DNA of 10,281 nucleotides from the NCBI GenBank assembly GCA_003229135.1, contig QIHV01000024.1:1-10281 (forward strand), read 5' to 3'. Each line of letters starts with the position of its first letter. Within the stretch, counting starts at the first letter, position 1. Under the pieces are notes generated by a model. That model saw only the letters and a program-made list of their open reading frames with translations. It did no database searches and was not told the DNA's origin. A program made the position numbers and the translations under genes. The DNA is from Candidatus Kaiserbacteria bacterium (GTDB lineage: Bacteria > Patescibacteriota > Minisyncoccia > Phycocordibacterales > Phycocordibacteraceae). This document shows positions 1 through 6,735 of this stretch, piece by piece.

Positions 1-150
1 AGCGCTGTGCGCTGTTGCCATTGCCAGCGCATGGTAAGTGAAAGACATGTTGTCATTGTCGACAACCATGTATTTTGCCCAGACCACCAGGAGAAGAGGG
101 AGTGTCGCCTCATTGGAGGCCACTTCAACGTTAGGCTGTTCATTAAACAT
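1..150 (-). CDS. Unrecognised protein, N-terminal 50 residues (runs off window edge)
   Basis: An open frame on the minus strand starts at ATG 150-148 and stays open to the window edge, giving 50 residues that begin MFNEQPNVEVASNEATLPLL. It has a short hydrophobic run (LPLLLVVWA, about residues 18-26) and then a polar stretch with VDNDNMSFTYHALAMATAH. I recognise no family. The start is the first ATG after an in-frame TGA at 186-184; no Shine-Dalgarno motif precedes it, as is true of every other gene here. The plus strand is also open over the same bases (1-162, ending in TAA), but that reading is rich in Cys, His and Arg and looks less like a protein. The minus reading is therefore preferred, with moderate confidence only. 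A strong hairpin at 178-215 lies just upstream of the start. Confidence 0.5.
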   Translation of the reverse strand, partial: MFNEQPNVEVASNEATLPLLLVVWAKYMVVDNDNMSFTYHALAMATAHSA

Positions 151-177
151 AATGGGTTCTAATGGCGCGGGATAAAC

Positions 178-215
178 ATCCCGTCATCGTTCTTCGGAAA
201 GAACAGTGACGGGAT
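178..215. terminator. Hairpin with interrupted stem, terminator-like on the plus strand
   Basis: ATCCCGTCA (178-186) pairs with TGACGGGAT (207-215). Inside it GTTCTT (189-194) pairs with AAGAAC (199-204) around a CGGA loop, with a 2x2 internal mismatch between the two stems. On the plus strand it is followed by a T-rich run (216-232), the layout of an intrinsic terminator. No convincing plus-strand gene ends before it, however. For the minus-strand gene at 1-150 it would lie in the 5' leader, 28 bases before the ATG, where it could be a leader structure or a block to antisense transcription. The structure is directly visible; its role is open. Confidence 0.5.
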
Positions 216-342
216 TTACTTTTCTAATTTTTAGAATAATGGACAAATGAATAGGTTGCGTTCGGCTATATTTATTATTTATTTTTATAAGCCTCGATGT
301 GGTCACTCTCTAACGAGGATACGCGCCGTGTAGCTGTCAATA

Positions 343-371
343 TTGTTGTGGATGTATATATCACGTATAGT
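343..371 (+). promoter_or_regulatory. Candidate sigma70-type promoter for pyrH
   Basis: TTGTTG (343-348) and TATAGT (366-371) are separated by 17 bp and each match the -35/-10 consensus at most positions. The expected start of transcription is near 378, giving a leader of about 23 bases before the ATG at 401. That leader has no Shine-Dalgarno motif. The rest of the 216-400 gap is AT-rich and I see no further gene in it. Assigned by eye in AT-rich sequence, so moderate confidence. Confidence 0.4.
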
Positions 372-400
372 GTATTAAGCCGTCACCTTGCAAATATACT

Positions 401-1093
401 ATGAAAACCACAGAACGTATTATCGTGTCAGTGGGAGGATCACTTCTTGTTCCAAACGAGATTGATACTAATTTTCTATTAAATTTTCGTACACATATTT
501 TACGCGCCACCATACGCGGGCTTTCTTTTTTTATTATTACTGGCGGAGGTAAAACTGCTAGAAATTATCAAGACGCTGCAAGAAATGTACGTGATAACAA
601 TGTCTCGCACGCAGATCTCGATTGGCTCGGCATTCACTCCACACGCCTCAACGCACACCTCCTTCGTACTGTATTTCGTGAGGTGGCATATTCACATATC
701 ATTAAAGATCCAGATAAACCTGTTGATACCAACAAGCCAATTATAATAGGGGCTGGCTCACAACCCGGATGGTCAACGGATTACTGCGCAGTCATTGCCG
801 CACAGACACTCGGTGCACACAAAGTTATAAATCTATCAAATATTGATTATGTTTATAGTGCCGACCCGCGTACGCACACAGATGCAAAACCGATTGAGCA
901 AATGGGCTGGAAAGATTTTAGAGCGCTAATTCCAAAGAAATGGGATCCAGGGCTCTCTACTCCTTTTGACCCTGTCGCTGCAAAAAAAGCGCAAGCACTC
1001 GGATTGGAAGTTGTTATCTTAAACGGAGGAAACCTTAACAGTTTTGAACACTATCTTTCCGGCAAACAATTTGTCGGTACAGTTATTTCGTAG
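401..1093 (+). CDS. pyrH: UMP kinase, archaeal-type (amino-acid kinase fold)
   Basis: Phosphorylates UMP to UDP with ATP, in the cytoplasm, for pyrimidine nucleotide supply. The 230 residues match the amino-acid-kinase family in its UMP-kinase branch. The N-terminal phosphate-binding strand is SVGGSLL (residues 10-16), followed by GGGKTARNYQ (48-57), the helix DWLGIHSTRLNAHLLR (74-89), the acceptor-site region GSQPGWSTDYCAV (119-131), NLSNIDYVYSADPR (144-157) and WDPGLSTPFDPVAAKKA (181-197), which lines the nucleotide site. The GSQPGWSTD and DPGLSTPFD forms resemble the archaeal subfamily rather than the usual bacterial PyrH, which has about 235-245 residues and different signatures; CPR genomes often carry this form. 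The ATG at 401 is directly preceded by TATACT with no ribosome binding site. The gene is single, convergent with secF, with a 35-bp gap and no clear terminator. Confidence 0.9.
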   Translation: MKTTERIIVSVGGSLLVPNEIDTNFLLNFRTHILRATIRGLSFFIITGGGKTARNYQDAARNVRDNNVSHADLDWLGIHSTRLNAHLLRTVFREVAYSHIIKDPDKPVDTNKPIIIGAGSQPGWSTDYCAVIAAQTLGAHKVINLSNIDYVYSADPRTHTDAKPIEQMGWKDFRALIPKKWDPGLSTPFDPVAAKKAQALGLEVVILNGGNLNSFEHYLSGKQFVGTVIS

Positions 1094-1128
1094 CAAGTAT
1101 TTTACTGACAGAGAATTGTGTAGTGCCA

Positions 1129-2037
1129 CTACCTTCGCCTCTTGGTGAAGTACAGTGCGACAGGTACTAAAAGTGGTGCGGCTAATAAAACAGATGAGTA
1201 TGTTCCGGCAATAACTCCCACGAGCATTACCAGTGCAAAGTTTACGGTGGTTGCACTGCCAAGTGTGGCAAGTGCGATGAGTGCGATGATAACCGTGAGC
1301 GATGTATTGATGGAACGATTCATAGTTTCCATAATGGAACGTCCAACAACCTCAACAAACTCTTCATGGGCTGAAGTTTTCTGATTACGTGCAAGGTTCT
1401 CACGTACGCGGTCGAAAATAACGATAGTATCATTTACCGAATACCCCAAAACTGTGAGTAGTCCGACCACAAACAGCGCGCCCGCCTGTACTCCGGTAAA
1501 ATGTTCCCAAATGGCATAGAAACCAATCGGCACTAAGAGGTCGTGTACTAAAATCGCCACAACAATTGCACCATATGTCCATGAAGATACAGGTCTTGAA
1601 ACACGCCGAAATGCCCATGTTATATAAAGCACAATAGTAAGCACAACTACAAGAAGCGCCACAAGTGCCTTGCGCCCGAGTTCAGAGCCGAGTGTAGGGC
1701 CGACAGATGTAAACTGCAGCTGCGTAGCGCCAGCCCCTTTAGGAGAAAGTGCTGCAAGCACTGCGGTGTGTTCTTTCGGTGTAAGCGTACGTGAGCGAAG
1801 CACGATGTTATGGGTACCTGTATAGCGTAGTGAAATATCACTTAGCGGTACGGCAGACACACGTGTATTAAGTGTTGATAGACTTGGACGTGTTCCATGG
1901 TAAGCAACCTCTACAAGCGAGCCGCCAGTAAAGTCAATACCAAGTGGTAACCCATAAAGTGATATGGCGCCAATTGAAAGTGCCAGAATAGCACCTGTTA
2001 TGGCAAAGAATAGTTTTCGATGAGTAACAATAAACAT
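1129..2037 (-). CDS. secF: Protein translocase subunit SecF
   Basis: Membrane partner of SecD; the pair uses the proton or sodium gradient to help pull exported proteins through SecYEG on the outer face. 302 residues, the normal SecF length. Visible in order: TM1 (about 9-29), the family signature GIDFTGGS (33-40), a small periplasmic-type domain (about 45-110), SVGPTLG (111-117) before TM2 (about 124-143), further TMs at about 156-178 and 186-205, the strongly conserved TM4 motif GYSVNDTIVIFDRVREN (198-214), and two last TMs (about 244-262 and 266-297). It ends in the basic tail KRRR. The ATG is 2 bp after the secD stop (TAA-TT-ATG), so it is almost certainly cotranscribed and probably translationally coupled with secD. 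Stop is TAG. Confidence 0.96.
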   Translation of the reverse strand: MFIVTHRKLFFAITGAILALSIGAISLYGLPLGIDFTGGSLVEVAYHGTRPSLSTLNTRVSAVPLSDISLRYTGTHNIVLRSRTLTPKEHTAVLAALSPKGAGATQLQFTSVGPTLGSELGRKALVALLVVVLTIVLYITWAFRRVSRPVSSWTYGAIVVAILVHDLLVPIGFYAIWEHFTGVQAGALFVVGLLTVLGYSVNDTIVIFDRVRENLARNQKTSAHEEFVEVVGRSIMETMNRSINTSLTVIIALIALATLGSATTVNFALVMLVGVIAGTYSSVLLAAPLLVPVALYFTKRRR

Positions 2038-2039
2038 AA

Positions 2040-3383
2040 TTAATTTTTATCAGAAAGTGGCACACGAACGTGTAGCCCACAACTGGTCAGGAAACGCCAA
2101 ATACCGACATTTCTTTCCGGTAAAATTGCGAACAAAAAGATGCGTGATATCGATACTGCTGAAATAAGCGAGGCAAGTACGCCAAGTGCAAACGTAAGTG
2201 CGAAGCCCTGCACCATAGATGTGCCAAGCCAATACAACACAACCGAGGAGATAAGCATAGTCACGTGCCCGTCTCGAATTGCCGGCCACGCACGAGCAAA
2301 ACCGATGTGTGATGCTTCGCGCGCACCCTTCCCCATACGAAGCTCTTCTTTGATACGTTCGAATATAAGCACATTGGCATCAACCGCCATACCTACTGAA
2401 AGAATAATTCCGGCAATACCTGATGCCGTAAGAGTAATTGGAATAATTTTAATAACCGAAAAGATAAGTGCGAGATATATTGTAAGTGCGGTTACGGCGA
2501 TAAGCCCTGGCAAGCGATACCACAAGAGCATAAATAGAACAATAAAAGCAAGCCCGACAAGCCCTGCGGTCATACCATCTTTAATTGCAGCCGAGCCAAG
2601 TGTCGGACCAACTGAGCTGCTACTCTCAAGTGAGATTGGTACAGGTAGAGCGCCGAAGTTTAAGTTTTGTACTAAACTGCGCGCTTCTGAAAGTGTAAAT
2701 TGTCCTGATATGGTTGCCGTACCACCGGGAATTGCCTCTTTGATAACCGGTGTTGAAATAGGTTTACCATCAAGAAATATTCCGAGCACCTGCCCAACAT
2801 GGTCTTTAGTTATTTTTTCAAAAAGTTTGGCACCGGCACTGTCAAACGTAATGAGTACCGCCGGACCTCCAAGCGCATTGGATTGTGATGAGCCAAATTG
2901 TAATGACGCCCTTTTAAGGTAGCGCCCCGTAAGTCCTGTTGGCAAGAAAGTTATACCGGTACTGGTGGCATTTGAGCCCACAGCACGTGTCGTTGTTGCC
3001 AGACGAAAGTTAAGTGTCGGAGTTTTGCCGAGAGCTGCGACTGCAGCCTGCACGTTTGTTACGCCCGGTAAATCAACTATTAAACGATTTTCCTGTGTCG
3101 CGGCAAAGATACTTGAGTGCTCAGTTTGTACCAAAGGTTGTGCAACACCAAAGAGATTGACGCGACGCTCAATAACATTACGCAGTGCGTTCAGTGCCCC
3201 AGCGCGCTCAGATTTTGGCGTTTCGCTCATATCGGCCTTGTAAACAAGTTCAGTACCGCCGGCAAGGTCAAGCCCAAGCTTAAATGCGTAAGGTGAGCCA
3301 GCAATACTGGTAGACCACACAAACCACCCTAGGGCAACTCCTATTAGCAGTACTATAACTGCCGCTATTCGATAGCGTGTCAT
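2040..3383 (-). CDS. secD: Protein translocase subunit SecD
   Basis: Larger half of the SecDF export motor. 447 residues against about 615 in E. coli, so the first extracytoplasmic region is reduced, as in many Gram-positive and CPR forms. Order: TM1 (about 5-26), the signature KLGLDLAGGTEL (35-46), the P1-type domain with RRVNLFGV (73-80) and RLIVDLPGV (100-108), a second part with FLDGKPISTPVI (203-214), ISGQFTLSEARSL (225-237) and GALPVPISL (244-252), then SVGPTLG (257-263). The RND-like membrane bundle (about 270-425) carries the hallmark GMAVDANVLIFERIKEELR (331-349), which contains the conserved Asp implicated in ion coupling. The ATG at 3383 lies 7 bases downstream of a TATACT box. secF follows after 2 bp. 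Stop is TAA. Confidence 0.96.
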   Translation of the reverse strand: MTRYRIAAVIVLLIGVALGWFVWSTSIAGSPYAFKLGLDLAGGTELVYKADMSETPKSERAGALNALRNVIERRVNLFGVAQPLVQTEHSSIFAATQENRLIVDLPGVTNVQAAVAALGKTPTLNFRLATTTRAVGSNATSTGITFLPTGLTGRYLKRASLQFGSSQSNALGGPAVLITFDSAGAKLFEKITKDHVGQVLGIFLDGKPISTPVIKEAIPGGTATISGQFTLSEARSLVQNLNFGALPVPISLESSSSVGPTLGSAAIKDGMTAGLVGLAFIVLFMLLWYRLPGLIAVTALTIYLALIFSVIKIIPITLTASGIAGIILSVGMAVDANVLIFERIKEELRMGKGAREASHIGFARAWPAIRDGHVTMLISSVVLYWLGTSMVQGFALTFALGVLASLISAVSISRIFLFAILPERNVGIWRFLTSCGLHVRVPLSDKN

Positions 3384-3389
3384 AGCGAC

Positions 3390-3418
3390 AGTATAGAGAA
3401 ATTTTTAGACTATGCAAA
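3390..3418 (-). promoter_or_regulatory. Promoter for secDF, probably giving a leaderless mRNA
   Basis: On the minus strand TTTGCA (3418-3413) and TATACT (3395-3390) stand 17 bp apart. The -10 box occupies exactly -12 to -7 relative to the A of the secD ATG, so a standard start site would fall on the ATG itself and give an mRNA without a leader. The -35 box directly abuts the folD stop (3421-3419). The -10 match is 5/6 and the -35 match 4/6. This suggests secDF can be expressed independently of the glycan/folD genes upstream. Confidence 0.5.
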
Positions 3419-4228
3419 TCAGCGTTTCATAATTTCCACTATATTACGGAAAAGTGCTGCTACTGTAATTGGCCCTATGCCACCTGGTACCGGTGTATAC
3501 AATATACTTTTATCGGCACACGACGGGTCAATATCACCCACAATGGCGGTACCAGACTCAGAAGTTCCAGCATCAATTAGTGCCACACCATCACAAACGG
3601 CATCATTTTTAATAAAATGTGGCACACCGGCTCCAGAGACTATGAGCTCGGCATAACTGAGTGCATCTTTCAATACGCCTTGTTTACGAGTAATCACTTC
3701 CACACGTGCACCCTCGCGCACAAGCCATCGTGATACTGGCGCGCCAACCAATCTACCATTTCCAACCACAACGGAGTGTTTGCCCCGCACTGTGAAGTTC
3801 CCCTCTTTCAGTACCTCGCGCACGGCAACAACAACTGGTGGTAATAGTGCACCCGGTTTATTTTCCATAAATCTCGCGTAAGTAATTGGTGAGAGCACAT
3901 CAACATCTTTTTGTGCAGGTATGGCTGCAAGAACTTTATCAGTATCAACTTGTTGCGGTAGTGGTAACTGTACAACAAGTGCATCTTCGGTGGCGGTGCA
4001 AAGTGCCGTACACAGTACGTCAGTAGTAATATTTTCTGGAAATCGCTCTATGACAAATGCCATACCGACTTCACGTGCGCGGCGTTCTTTAATACGTACA
4101 AACATTTCTGTGGTGGAATTATTGCCGACAACTATAACGCGTATTGACGGTTTACGTTTCATTTTTTTAACGTCTGTATGTGTCTGTTCAAGTATGCGCT
4201 GCGCAATGGCCGTACCATTAATAATCAT
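3419..4228 (-). CDS. folD: Bifunctional methylene-THF dehydrogenase / methenyl-THF cyclohydrolase FolD
   Basis: Interconverts 5,10-methylene-, methenyl- and 10-formyl-tetrahydrofolate in the cytoplasm, using NADP(H) or NAD(H). 269 residues, slightly short (family about 280-300). Family signs: VQLPLP (86-91) with the conserved Gln87, KDVD (107-110) with the conserved Asp, Lys47 as the catalytic lysine, the Rossmann loop VVVGNGRLVGAPVSRWL (153-169), GDID (231-234) and the C-terminal YTPVPGGIGPITVAALFRN (244-262). Oddities: in the active-site segment (normally S-x-x-Y-V-x-x-K) Phe43 stands where Tyr is usual, the usual PCTP motif reads LLPP (128-131), and the loop normally GRS reads GNGR. The fold and most active-site residues are intact, so FolD is a firm family call; whether both activities remain is uncertain. 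It lies 13 bp after the epimerase stop and is probably in its transcript. It ends with TGA, the only TGA stop here. Confidence 0.9.
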   Translation of the reverse strand: MIINGTAIAQRILEQTHTDVKKMKRKPSIRVIVVGNNSTTEMFVRIKERRAREVGMAFVIERFPENITTDVLCTALCTATEDALVVQLPLPQQVDTDKVLAAIPAQKDVDVLSPITYARFMENKPGALLPPVVVAVREVLKEGNFTVRGKHSVVVGNGRLVGAPVSRWLVREGARVEVITRKQGVLKDALSYAELIVSGAGVPHFIKNDAVCDGVALIDAGTSESGTAIVGDIDPSCADKSILYTPVPGGIGPITVAALFRNIVEIMKR

Positions 4229-4241
4229 TTTGGTATTTAAA

Positions 4242-5312
4242 CTATTTTAATTTTGGTGTGCGAGCATAGCGTCCCTCATTTTTTACAAAGGCATCTTTTG
4301 AATTCCAGCGATATTTGTATCCGTACTGCTTGGTAAGCTTGCTGCCGTCAACAGCAATTGGATATGAATACCATTTCCAGCTTCCTGGAGCTGTAGGAAT
4401 AACTCCTCTTGTGAGGTGCCACATAAAGAAAAATACTATGCGCGCCATCCATGGACGAATGGAAATGGTGCGCTTCCCAACAGCCCTTGCCATATCTTTG
4501 CCCAATACGGCGGGACCTGGTGGTGCAATATTAAATACTTCGTACGCTCCTTCGAGTTCTTCAAAAGAAAAAAGTGCGATGATGTCGGTTACATCATCTT
4601 CGTGCAGGTACTGACGAAGCCAATTGGTGGTTACCGGAACCCACGACACCATAAGTGACACAAGTCCGTAGAAAAACGAGCCGCTCCCTTTAAGTGAGCC
4701 GGAAAGTGCCGACTGTAATCCGAAACGAACGCGGTCGATGCGCCCACGAGGTCCTGTGATAGCGGCTGGGCGTACCACAAATACTTGTAGTACAGCGTTG
4801 TTTACTTTTGCTATATCAAAACGCGCGCGTAAGTGGTCTTCTACCACACTTTTTTCATATGCATAAAGATACTCAGACGCCTTGAACGATTCATCTTCTG
4901 TAAAGAGATGCTCTTTCGTGTTCTGTGCGGTGGCACCATAAGATGAGACCGTTGAAAAATGTATAAGCTTTTTTACCGATGTGGTGGTGAAGGCAAAATT
5001 AAACACGCGATCGGAACCATCTACATTCCATTTCCATTCAAGTGCGCGGTTCCCATACATCTCACGAATTTGCCACGCAGTGTGTATCACAACCTGTGGG
5101 GAATATACTTGTACCAAATCTTCCCATCCAGCATCTGCCATATTGTGTTCTATATAAACTATTTTTTTATTGCCTTTAAAAAGGTCCGGCATTGGTTCTT
5201 TATCCAATCCGATAATTTTTGTCACGTCAGAGCGTTTGGCAAACTGCTCAACGAGCATCGCCCCGACGTACCCTGCCGCACCCGTAATAAAAAGTGTTTT
5301 TGGTTGTGTCAT
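4242..5312 (-). CDS. NAD-dependent epimerase/dehydratase (extended SDR)
   Basis: A 356-residue extended short-chain dehydrogenase/reductase, likely acting on a nucleotide-linked sugar; the exact substrate cannot be read from sequence. The NAD-binding motif GAAGYVG (11-17) follows the first strand, the cofactor-binding acidic residue is probably Asp37 (GLDKE), VVIHTAW (74-80) is the next strand, the catalytic region HFSTVSSYGA (118-127) carries the Ser, and YLYAYEKS (148-155) gives the Tyr-x-x-x-Lys pair Tyr150/Lys154. VVRPAAITGPRG (179-190) is the typical substrate-domain entry. The C-terminal half is unusually hydrophobic and aromatic (FFYGLVSLMVSWVP, 213-226; RIVFFFMWHL, 291-300), perhaps for membrane contact near the lipid-linked substrate. 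The start is 2 bp after the sugar transferase stop (TAG-TT-ATG), which ties it to glycan assembly. Stop is TAG. Confidence 0.88.
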   Translation of the reverse strand: MTQPKTLFITGAAGYVGAMLVEQFAKRSDVTKIIGLDKEPMPDLFKGNKKIVYIEHNMADAGWEDLVQVYSPQVVIHTAWQIREMYGNRALEWKWNVDGSDRVFNFAFTTTSVKKLIHFSTVSSYGATAQNTKEHLFTEDESFKASEYLYAYEKSVVEDHLRARFDIAKVNNAVLQVFVVRPAAITGPRGRIDRVRFGLQSALSGSLKGSGSFFYGLVSLMVSWVPVTTNWLRQYLHEDDVTDIIALFSFEELEGAYEVFNIAPPGPAVLGKDMARAVGKRTISIRPWMARIVFFFMWHLTRGVIPTAPGSWKWYSYPIAVDGSKLTKQYGYKYRWNSKDAFVKNEGRYARTPKLK

Positions 5313-5314
5313 AA

Positions 5315-6679
5315 CTATAGTGAGCTAACGCGGAAAAACATACGCTTAATCGTCTTAACTGAAATTACAACATCAAGCATAAATGAGCGATATTTAATAT
5401 AATAAAAGTCATACGCTAAGCGAGTTTTAGTTTCTTCAACTGATTGTGGGCTGATATTCCCAGGCTCATATTGCTGGTTTACTTGTGCCCAGCCAGTAAT
5501 GCCCGGCTTCACAAGATAGCGTACCGTGTAATACGGCAACGCTTGCTCAAGCCGCTCGCCGAGCGCTATGATGTCGTTGCGCGGACCAACAAGTGATAGT
5601 TCACCACGCAAAATATTGATGAACTGAGGAAACTCATCAAGACTTATATAACGCAATACTTTGCCTACGCGGGTTACCGCATTTGTACCTTCCCCTTTCC
5701 ATACGCCATGGTCATTAAAACGCATAGTACGAAATTTGTACACACGCATACGTGACCCATACATACTAAAGCGCTCTTGCACTATAAAGAGACTTCCGTG
5801 CCCTTCAAGACGAATTGCAAACCATATAAATGGCAATACCATAAGTGTTATTACTGCCATAAATATACCGCCTATTATATCGACTAAACGTTTTAAGGTT
5901 GCGTACACAAATGATGTGTGACGTGTTGCATGTAAAAACATCCAATCATATCGCAAAAGTGAGATTGGCACCCTTTCAAATATGTCTTCATAAACGGTAA
6001 CCAGCGGTGCAAGCTCAAACGCGTGCTCTTCAAATACCGCATGATAGAGTGTTGGAAGTAACGGTGCAGCGTTTGGGTCTTGAGCATCAACCACAATACT
6101 GGAAACCCCTTCTCTTTTATAAGTGGCTAGGCGCTTTGATAATTCTTTTGGTGTGAGGCCGTGTGGGCTAAGTGTGTCATAACACACAATGGCATAATGT
6201 GATTGGGAATTCAGCTCTTGTGCAAGAGCTGCTACTTCCTCACCGGAACCTATAATAATAGCTTTTTGCCGTAGGCGGCGTTTAGAGAGATATGGAAAAA
6301 GTGTTAGGCGCCATAAAAGAATTAGTGCAAGTGATACTGCAAGATAAATAACAAGAATGGTCTTTGGTGTGATACCAAATCCGGGTATTAGGAAAAAGAA
6401 CAGTGCGGCAAGTGTGATGTTTAATGCTTGCACACGCACGAGTCTGTCAGGAAGTAAGCGACGCGATACAAGTGCACGCCTATCGTAGAGACCCGCTAAA
6501 ATAAAAACCAAAATCCAAATAATAAATAATATAGAAAATGGTTTTATCAACTCCATAAAAGATGCCTGTGATGGAATTGCCATAATGCGAAGAACAAGTG
6601 TCAACCACAGTGAAAAAACAAAGATTATCAAATCTCCACTGAAAAGAAGTGTTCTAACGGTTCTGCTATCGGTAATCAT
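5315..6679 (-). CDS. Polyprenyl-phosphate sugar-1-phosphate transferase (WbaP/WcaJ-like)
   Basis: Likely starts a surface glycan by moving a sugar-1-phosphate from a nucleotide sugar to undecaprenyl phosphate at the inner membrane face. 454 residues. The N-terminal half has about four membrane helices (roughly 11-31, 46-64, 86-98 and 107-126), then a nucleotide-binding-like domain starting KAIIIGSGEEVAALAQEL (139-156), as in WbaP-type enzymes. The C-terminal catalytic domain is complete: KRLVDIIGGIF (263-273) with a membrane segment to about 289, VYKFRTM (313-319), RYISLDEFPQFINILRGE (343-360) with the catalytic Asp-Glu pair (348-349), LSLVGPRN (361-368) and KPGITGWAQVN (391-401). The sugar cannot be told. 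It heads the minus-strand block with epimerase and folD and is divergent from the GT4 gene. Start ATG at 6679; no ribosome binding site. Stop is TAG. Confidence 0.93.
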   Translation of the reverse strand: MITDSRTVRTLLFSGDLIIFVFSLWLTLVLRIMAIPSQASFMELIKPFSILFIIWILVFILAGLYDRRALVSRRLLPDRLVRVQALNITLAALFFFLIPGFGITPKTILVIYLAVSLALILLWRLTLFPYLSKRRLRQKAIIIGSGEEVAALAQELNSQSHYAIVCYDTLSPHGLTPKELSKRLATYKREGVSSIVVDAQDPNAAPLLPTLYHAVFEEHAFELAPLVTVYEDIFERVPISLLRYDWMFLHATRHTSFVYATLKRLVDIIGGIFMAVITLMVLPFIWFAIRLEGHGSLFIVQERFSMYGSRMRVYKFRTMRFNDHGVWKGEGTNAVTRVGKVLRYISLDEFPQFINILRGELSLVGPRNDIIALGERLEQALPYYTVRYLVKPGITGWAQVNQQYEPGNISPQSVEETKTRLAYDFYYIKYRSFMLDVVISVKTIKRMFFRVSSL

Positions 6680-6735
6680 ACTATTACGCTATTATGTAAC
6701 TATTCTACACGAAATCAGGTTACTTTACTGTACTT
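6680..6735. promoter_or_regulatory. Divergent promoter region between sugar transferase and GT4 genes
   Basis: The only space between two genes read in opposite directions is 56 bp, so it must carry both promoters unless transcription comes from elsewhere. TATTCT (6701-6706) is a -10-like box for the plus strand. The overlapping TAGAAT (6707-6702 on the minus strand) serves the same role the other way. TACTTT (6721-6726) is another plus-strand option that would leave almost no leader before the ATG at 6736. No good -35 partner was found for either. Neither gene has a Shine-Dalgarno motif. Confidence 0.4.

Noticed and set aside
1..162. Plus-strand open frame ending in TAA shortly before the hairpin at 178-215
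   Set aside because: The position before a terminator-like hairpin is tempting, but the translation is Cys/His/Arg-rich and unlike a typical protein, whereas the opposite strand has plausible codon use and an ATG start. Kept only as an alternative.
1120..1132. GTAGTG/CACTAC inverted repeat between pyrH and secF as a terminator
   Set aside because: Only a four-base stem can form with a realistic loop and no T tract follows.
2481..2500. AAGTGCGGT, identical to the Haemophilus uptake-signal core
   Set aside because: Only one full match was noticed, inside secD, and nothing else suggests Pasteurellaceae; it fits the general AAGTGC word bias.
2140..2922. A 260-codon open frame on the plus strand inside secD
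   Set aside because: It is fully antisense to a well-supported secD with intact motifs; its translation is Ser/Ala/Pro/Ile-rich with no recognisable motif, a typical shadow of a membrane protein gene.
3419..3421. Possible recoding of TGA (as in Gracilibacteria or Absconditabacteria)
   Set aside because: folD ends at TGA right after the normal family C-terminus and no gene here has an internal TGA, so TGA acts as a stop.
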